A stretch of DNA of 64,000 bases, from positions 41,466 to 105,465 of the forward strand of contig JAJPGV010000061.1 of the NCBI GenBank assembly GCA_021325635.1. Direction: 5' to 3'. A program made the translations under genes and the position numbers. This DNA comes from Chloroflexota bacterium (GTDB lineage Bacteria > Chloroflexota > JAJPGV01). Below are positions 59,713 to 64,000 of this stretch, piece by piece (the stretch's first letter is position 1; each line of letters starts with the position of its first letter). The notes under the pieces are model-generated. The model had not been told where the DNA came from, ran no database searches, and was given only the letters and a program-made list of their open reading frames with translations.

Positions 59713-60774
59713 ATGAGCTGCGCAGTGGCTGTGCTCGATCCCGTCGAGACCCTACCGGAGACCACCCGTGTGCTGCTGGTCACGCAACGCGGCGCGTTCA
59801 TCCATCGCCACGCAGAGCGGCTGGTCGTGTCGATTCGGGGTGAGGCGGATGTGGAGTATCCACTGCTGCACCTGGAGCACGTGATGATCCTGGTGAGCGG
59901 GGCCAGTCTGTCTGCCGAGATCGTTCGCGAATGCTGCGAGCGGGGCATCGATCTCACGTTCCTCACCAGCTGGGGGGAGCCCTACGGCCGTTTGGTTGCG
60001 CCTGGCCTCCTTGGCACCGTGAAGACGCGCCGCGACCAGCTGCTGGCCTACGGCGACCACCGCGGCCGGGAGCTGGGCGCGGAGATGCTGCGCGGCAAGC
60101 TCCTCAACCAGGCCAACCTGCTCAAATACATGGCCAAGTACCGCAAGGACCGCAGCCGCGAGGTATACGACGCGGTGCGTGATGCGAGCTACGAGATCGC
60201 GCAGATTGCCGAGTGGCTGGAAGAGGCGCCCGGCGCAACCATCGACGAGGCGCGGCAGCCGTTGATGGTGCGGGAGGCGGAAGCAGGGCGGCGGTACTGG
60301 GCGGCCTTACGGCTGCTGCTGCGATCCGACGTGGACTGGGAGGCGCGCGAGCACCGTGGGGCGACCGACCTGGTGAACAGCCTGCTGAATTATGGCTACG
60401 GCATCCTGCAGTCCCAGGTGCAGCAGGCGATCATGCTCGCGGGGCTCGATCCCTTCGCCGGCTTCGTCCACGCCGACCGGCCGGGCAAGCCGAGCATGGT
60501 GCTGGACCTGATGGAGGAGTTCCGGTCCACAGTGGTGGACCGGGCGGTGATCTCGGCCATCAACCTGGGGCTGGGGTTTGAGGTCGAAGACGGACGGCTG
60601 ACGGCCGATGCCCGGAAGGCGCTGGCCGGCCGCATCCTGGAGCGTCTGCATACCGCCGAGACGTTTCAGGGCAAGCGCTTTCAGCTGAGCACGATCGTGC
60701 AGATGCAGGCCCGGGCGGTGGCGGCTTTCGTGCGCGGCGACCAGCCCTATCGGGCGTTCGTGGCGCGCTGGTAG
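59713..60774 (+). CDS. cas1: CRISPR integrase Cas1
   Basis: Cas1 with Cas2 inserts new spacers at the leader end of the array. The 353-residue protein has the metal-binding triad: Glu190 in REAEAGRRYW, His253 in GFVHADRPGKPSM and Asp265/Glu268 in LDLMEEFR. The N-terminal beta domain and the C-terminal helical domain are of usual size. Cas2 begins 11 bp later. It is transcribed away from the WYL regulator. GC-rich and in good codon usage for this genome, unlike the effector genes. Confidence 0.97.
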   Translation: MSCAVAVLDPVETLPETTRVLLVTQRGAFIHRHAERLVVSIRGEADVEYPLLHLEHVMILVSGASLSAEIVRECCERGIDLTFLTSWGEPYGRLVAPGLLGTVKTRRDQLLAYGDHRGRELGAEMLRGKLLNQANLLKYMAKYRKDRSREVYDAVRDASYEIAQIAEWLEEAPGATIDEARQPLMVREAEAGRRYWAALRLLLRSDVDWEAREHRGATDLVNSLLNYGYGILQSQVQQAIMLAGLDPFAGFVHADRPGKPSMVLDLMEEFRSTVVDRAVISAINLGLGFEVEDGRLTADARKALAGRILERLHTAETFQGKRFQLSTIVQMQARAVAAFVRGDQPYRAFVARW

Positions 60775-60785
60775 CGCGAATCTCG

Positions 60786-61076
60786 ATGAAGCTGCTGCTG
60801 GTGTACGACGTGCCGGACGATCGGCTCCGCACGCGGGTGGCCGCGGTGTGCCTCGACTACGGCTTGGTCCGCATTCAGTACAGCGCTTTCTTTGGCGAGC
60901 TTAGCGCCAACTATCAGGAGGAGATGATGCTCAAGCTGCGCCGGCGCGTGGGCCGCTTCCCGTGCAACATCCAGCTGTTCCCTATCGGGGAGCGCGAGCT
61001 GCGGCTGCGCAGGATCATCCACGTGGCGGACCGGGAAGCGCAGCCGCAGCCGGCTCTGGGTCTGGCGAGGCCATAG
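60786..61076 (+). CDS. cas2: CRISPR-associated protein Cas2
   Basis: The 96-residue protein is a ferredoxin-like fold: LLLVYDVPDDRLRTRVAAVCLDYGLVRIQYSAFFGELS (in parts, residues 3-40) with the conserved Asp in YDVPDD (position 8) and the CNIQLFPI strand near 60. It binds Cas1 as the central dimer of the integration complex. 11 bp from cas1 and 10 bp from cas4. Confidence 0.96.
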   Translation: MKLLLVYDVPDDRLRTRVAAVCLDYGLVRIQYSAFFGELSANYQEEMMLKLRRRVGRFPCNIQLFPIGERELRLRRIIHVADREAQPQPALGLARP

Positions 61077-61086
61077 GGGGGAAGGC

Positions 61087-61707
61087 ATGGCGACGACGAG
61101 TGCTCTTGCGGCCGAGCGTCCGCTGTCGAGCGAGCTGTGGTTCAACGTGACGGACGTGCGGCAGTACCTGTACTGCGCGCGGGTGCTGCACTTTCGCCTG
61201 GGACAGCCGCTGCATCACCGGCTGTCCTACAAGATGAACGAGGGGGTGCTGATGCATCAGCGGGCGGGCGAGCTGGAGCGCCGGCGGTCCCTGAAAGCCT
61301 ATGGCCTAACGGATGGAGCGCGCCGCTTCCAGGTGCCCCTGGCCTCAGCTCGGCTTCGCGTTCGCGGGCAGCTGGACATGCTGATCGAGCGGCAGCACGA
61401 GGTCATCCCGGTGGAGTTCAAGAATGCCCGCGCGGAGCGCCAGACCAATCATCGCTATCAGCTCACACTGTATGCGCTGCTGCTCGACGAGCTGGGGTTG
61501 AAGCCGGTTCGAAGAGGCTTCCTTTTTTATCTACTGGATGGGCGGGCTGATGAGGTGGTGGTGACGGAAGGTATGCGGCGGTTCGTGACCCGGACGTTGC
61601 GTGAGATGCAGACGCTGGCGTTAACCGGATCGTGGCCCGAGGGCACGCGGCGCCTGGGGCGCTGCCGGCCGTGCGAATACCTGCGCTTCTGCAACGATCG
61701 CTGGTAG
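61087..61707 (+). CDS. cas4: CRISPR exonuclease Cas4
   Basis: Cas4 trims prespacers and selects the PAM side. The 206-residue protein has a PD-(D/E)XK nuclease core (His57, Asp97 in GQLDMLIE, Glu110-Lys112 in PVEFKNA) and the four Fe-S ligands Cys30 (QYLYCAR), Cys193, Cys196 and Cys202 (RCRPCEYLRFC). Length is normal. It lies between cas2 and csa1. Confidence 0.95.
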   Translation: MATTSALAAERPLSSELWFNVTDVRQYLYCARVLHFRLGQPLHHRLSYKMNEGVLMHQRAGELERRRSLKAYGLTDGARRFQVPLASARLRVRGQLDMLIERQHEVIPVEFKNARAERQTNHRYQLTLYALLLDELGLKPVRRGFLFYLLDGRADEVVVTEGMRRFVTRTLREMQTLALTGSWPEGTRRLGRCRPCEYLRFCNDRW

Positions 61708-61717
61708 GCCGCGGCTC

Positions 61718-62830
61718 ATGTACTTCCTCACGGAAGACGAACGGCGGCTGCTGCAGCGCAAGCTGCTGCCCGAAGCGCGCACCATTCAGGTGCATCCGAC
61801 CCTGCGCGGGTGGCATTGGGCCGAGATCGACGCGCCGGCCCGGCCAACGTATCAGGCGCCGTTGGGAGTCTCCGAAGTGGCGAACCGGTACTGCTCGTCC
61901 GGCCGAGACGTGTTCGTGCAGCGGGTGCTCGGCCAGCGCGGCTTTCCGACAGCCGACATGGAGGAGGGGACGCTGCTGCATGCGTTTGCGGCGGCCTGGG
62001 TTACCGCGGCCAAGCAGCTGATGTATTGCACCCCGACGGCAGCGATCATGGAGGCGCTGCCAAAGCTGCTCGACGACCCCATCGTGCTGCCTGAGCCGGC
62101 GCAGACGCTGAGCGCAGAGGTGGCGGCCAAGATGCAGACGATGCGGCGCTTCGAAACGTACCGGTTGCTGGCGGCGACCCAGGGGACGCTGGCTCGCCAG
62201 CCGGATATTGGTCGCGACGCGCTGGCCGGCCAGGTGCTGCCGGTGGTGGTAGAGCAGCGGGTGGACGGACAGTTCCTGGGCCTGTCGCCCCACCTGGCCG
62301 TGGACGCGCTGTTCATCCACGGGCCGATCGTGATGGACTTGAAGTTTGGTCTGCGGCAGCCGTTCCACCGGCTGACCACGACAGGCTATGCGCTGGCGCT
62401 GGAGAGCGCGCACGAGACGCCGGTGGACCTGGGCTGCATCGTGTACGTGCGCTTTGGTGGCGGCACGCTGATCGTCGAGCGCGACTTTCACTTCATCGAC
62501 GACGAGCTGCGCACGCGGTTCATCGAAGAGCGGGACCGGAAGCAGCGGCTGGTGGAGGAAGAGCTCGACCCAGGCTTGCCGGACCAGTGTTACGAGCGCT
62601 GCCGGCACCTGGGCTTCTGCGGCGCGGAGGCGCAGCGGCGGATATCCAGCCGGACCAGCCGCGCCGCAACCGTTCGCGCCGCTGGGACGGCGGGCCCTGG
62701 CGATGCCGGGCGAGTGGCAGGAAGCGAGCCCGCGGCAGGGCCGCGAAGGCCCGCCTCCGCAAACCTCGACGCCGAGCCCCAGTTCGCGGAGTCCGAGGAG
62801 CACTGGGACAGCGCCAATCGCGCGTCGTAG
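61718..62830 (+). CDS. csa1: Csa1, Cas4-like nuclease of type I-A loci
   Basis: The 370-residue protein matches Csa1: RGWHWAEIDAP near 30, VSEVANRYCSSGRDVFVQRVLG near 50-72 (first Cys of an Fe-S cluster), VDALFIHGPIVMDLKFGLR near 200 (nuclease Asp and Glu/Lys positions partly changed) and the C-terminal Cys group CYERCRHLGFC near 285. Csa1 is a marker of type I-A and takes part in spacer acquisition. The last 75 residues are low-complexity Arg/Ala/Pro and could be read-through extension. The CRISPR leader follows. Confidence 0.85.
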   Translation: MYFLTEDERRLLQRKLLPEARTIQVHPTLRGWHWAEIDAPARPTYQAPLGVSEVANRYCSSGRDVFVQRVLGQRGFPTADMEEGTLLHAFAAAWVTAAKQLMYCTPTAAIMEALPKLLDDPIVLPEPAQTLSAEVAAKMQTMRRFETYRLLAATQGTLARQPDIGRDALAGQVLPVVVEQRVDGQFLGLSPHLAVDALFIHGPIVMDLKFGLRQPFHRLTTTGYALALESAHETPVDLGCIVYVRFGGGTLIVERDFHFIDDELRTRFIEERDRKQRLVEEELDPGLPDQCYERCRHLGFCGAEAQRRISSRTSRAATVRAAGTAGPGDAGRVAGSEPAAGPRRPASANLDAEPQFAESEEHWDSANRAS

Positions 62831-63039
62831 CCTGGCCGGCTGAGCGTGAAGCGCCGCTGGGGCGCAAGCACGAGGGCAAGCGCAAATCCCGGCAGCCACT
62901 GCGCAGCCACCCCTTTTGCGACCCGACCCGGATGTGGCAGGGATAGACAGCGAGCGCCGACAGCGCTAGGCTCGTATCAAGCGCCCGCCATGGGCCCTTG
63001 GCGACAGCCAAAGCACGTTAACAACACAATCCGCAAACG
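62831..63039 (+). other. CRISPR leader
   Basis: About 210 bp between csa1 and the first repeat carry no gene. The last 40 bp (AAAGCACGTTAACAACACAATCC region, ending at 63039) are the only AT-rich part, which suits a leader-proximal integration site. Its position upstream of repeats ending in GAAAC shows it is the leader side, so the spacer at 63077 is the newest. Confidence 0.7.
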
Positions 63040-64000
63040 CCCGCACTCACCGTCCCCGCGATGAGGGGACTGAAACCGGCGGCGTCCCAGGCGGCGGCCC
63101 TGGCGGCGTCCCCCCGCACTCACCGTCCCCGCGATGAGGGGACTGAAACCGATACCAATGTGGTCTTCCCGGTCCCCGTCTCGCCCACCACCCCGCACTC
63201 ACCGTCCCCGCGATGAGGGGACTGAAACCTCTGGAACTTGCCCGCCTCACGCGCAGCGAACTGGCGGCCCGCACTCACCGTCCCCGCGATGAGGGGACTG
63301 AAACCAGGCGGCAGCGCGCCAGCAGCGTCCAATGCCGCCTCCGCCCCGCACTCACCGTCCCCGCGATGAGGGGACTGAAACAGGAATGACGACGTGTCCC
63401 GGTCTTGGTGCTGGGGGTTCTCCCGCACTCACCGTCCCCGCGATGAGGGGACTGAAACGCCTGGTACCGATCAACAAGCTGAACGCGCCGGCCTACTTTC
63501 CCGCACTCACCGTCCCCGCGATGAGGGGACTGAAACCGGCCACGTACTGCTCCGTCGAGAGCGTGTTGACCGAGCCGGCCCGCACTCACCGTCCCCGCGA
63601 TGAGGGGACTGAAACTTCAAGCTGGTTGGTGCGGAGATTCAAGCGGCCCACCCATACCCGCACTCACCGTCCCCGCGATGAGGGGACTGAAACTTTCCGC
63701 CGGCGGCCGCTCCTGCTCAATGCTCACCCCCGCACTCACCGTCCCCGCGATGAGGGGACTGAAACGCCTCGCCGCCGCGCGCGCCGCAACCCCGGCGTGA
63801 GCACCCGCACTCACCGTCCCCGCGATGAGGGGACTGAAACCACCACGTCGCGCTGCGCGCCTAGCGCCGTCAAGTAGTCCCCGCACTCACCGTCCCCGCG
63901 ATGAGGGGACTGAAACACTTTCCGGCCGACCTGCAGTACAAGCTCATCATGGCCGGCCCGCACTCACCGTCCCCGCGATGAGGGGACTGAAACGCCGGAG
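63040..64000 (+). CRISPR. CRISPR array, 13 repeats of 37 bp, continues beyond window
   Basis: Thirteen identical 37-bp repeats start with CCCGCACTCACCG and end with GGGGACTGAAAC (first at 63040-63076, last at 63957-63993). GTCCCC and GGGGAC pair around a GCGATGA loop, giving the short hairpin that Cas6 can use. Twelve complete spacers have lengths 36, 42, 39, 40, 40, 41, 42, 41, 35, 38, 39 and 40; the thirteenth is cut by the window edge. The last 8 bases of the repeat give the crRNA handle ACTGAAAC. Transcription is plus-strand, from the csa1 side. Confidence 0.98.

Noticed and set aside
61463..62899. 478-codon minus-strand frame covering csa1 and part of cas4
   Set aside because: The composition is Arg/His/Leu-rich without motifs; the plus strand encodes recognisable Cas4 and Csa1 proteins.
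63047..63886. Repeat-containing ORFs with HRPRDEGTET or SPLIAGTVSAG words on both strands
   Set aside because: These are translations of the CRISPR repeats and not proteins.
50210..64000. Type III or type V CRISPR components
   Set aside because: No Cas10, Csm/Cmr or Cas12-like gene is present; all cas genes fit a type I-A-like set.

Overview
This is a GC-rich bacterial chromosome segment, most likely from the Chloroflexota or a neighbouring lineage. That placement is an inference. It rests on many lipoproteins with long Ala/Ser/Pro/Lys linkers after the lipobox, intergenic short-repeat tracts, a DUF3105 protein, a VanW protein, and a type I-A-like CRISPR-Cas locus carrying csa1. No rRNA or tRNA gene was seen.

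1-4.5 kb holds a partial membrane protein, GTP cyclohydrolase I (folE), a SufR-like Fe-S regulator divergent from a DUF2231-Rieske membrane protein, a glycosyltransferase, and the fluoride channel gene crcB behind a fluoride riboswitch. 4.5-33.2 kb is a phosphate-economy region: pstSCAB-ppx-ppk1, phoP-phoR-phoU, an AcpA-like phosphatase, a PhoD-like phosphatase, a lipid-kinase homologue, a phosphonate-type ABC transporter with a fused permease and a PhnP-like hydrolase, and a glycosyltransferase-PHP pair. Six of these transcription units share the same promoter design: three or four direct 11-bp repeats, 5 bp, then a -10-like hexamer. In three of them the start ATG lies 6-7 nt after the -10 (a fourth is 11 nt away), which predicts leaderless mRNAs. 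Set within this region are sixA, a frameshifted IS630 element, GC-rich hairpin repeats, a MarR/O-methyltransferase pair, and a tungstate-type uptake module (tupA-tupB plus a ModE-like regulator).

33-50 kb is general housekeeping and accessory content: membrane protein, ArsA-like ATPase, phosphohexomutase, a BNR-repeat secreted protein, PhzF, Rieske ferredoxin, a NMT1-type binding protein, a tandem pair of ferritin-like proteins, VanW, DUF3105, a FMN-dependent alpha-hydroxy-acid dehydrogenase, two overlapping trypsin-like proteases and a LuxR-type regulator. Several intergenic stretches here are simple tandem repeats or GC-rich hairpin repeats.

50-64 kb is a CRISPR-Cas locus. The effector operon (cas3-cas8-cas7-cas5-cas6, minus strand) is visibly lower in GC than the adaptation operon (cas1-cas2-cas4-csa1, plus strand), which leads into an array of at least 13 identical 37-bp repeats. 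hicAB and a WYL-domain regulator lie between the two halves. Upstream of cas3 there is a degenerate repeat end followed by a spacer-like sequence that matches the cas promoter region behind a CCT PAM, with its seed mismatch at position 6. This is the layout expected for a CreR/CreA-like guide RNA that would direct Cascade to its own promoter, and it is the most interesting item in the window.
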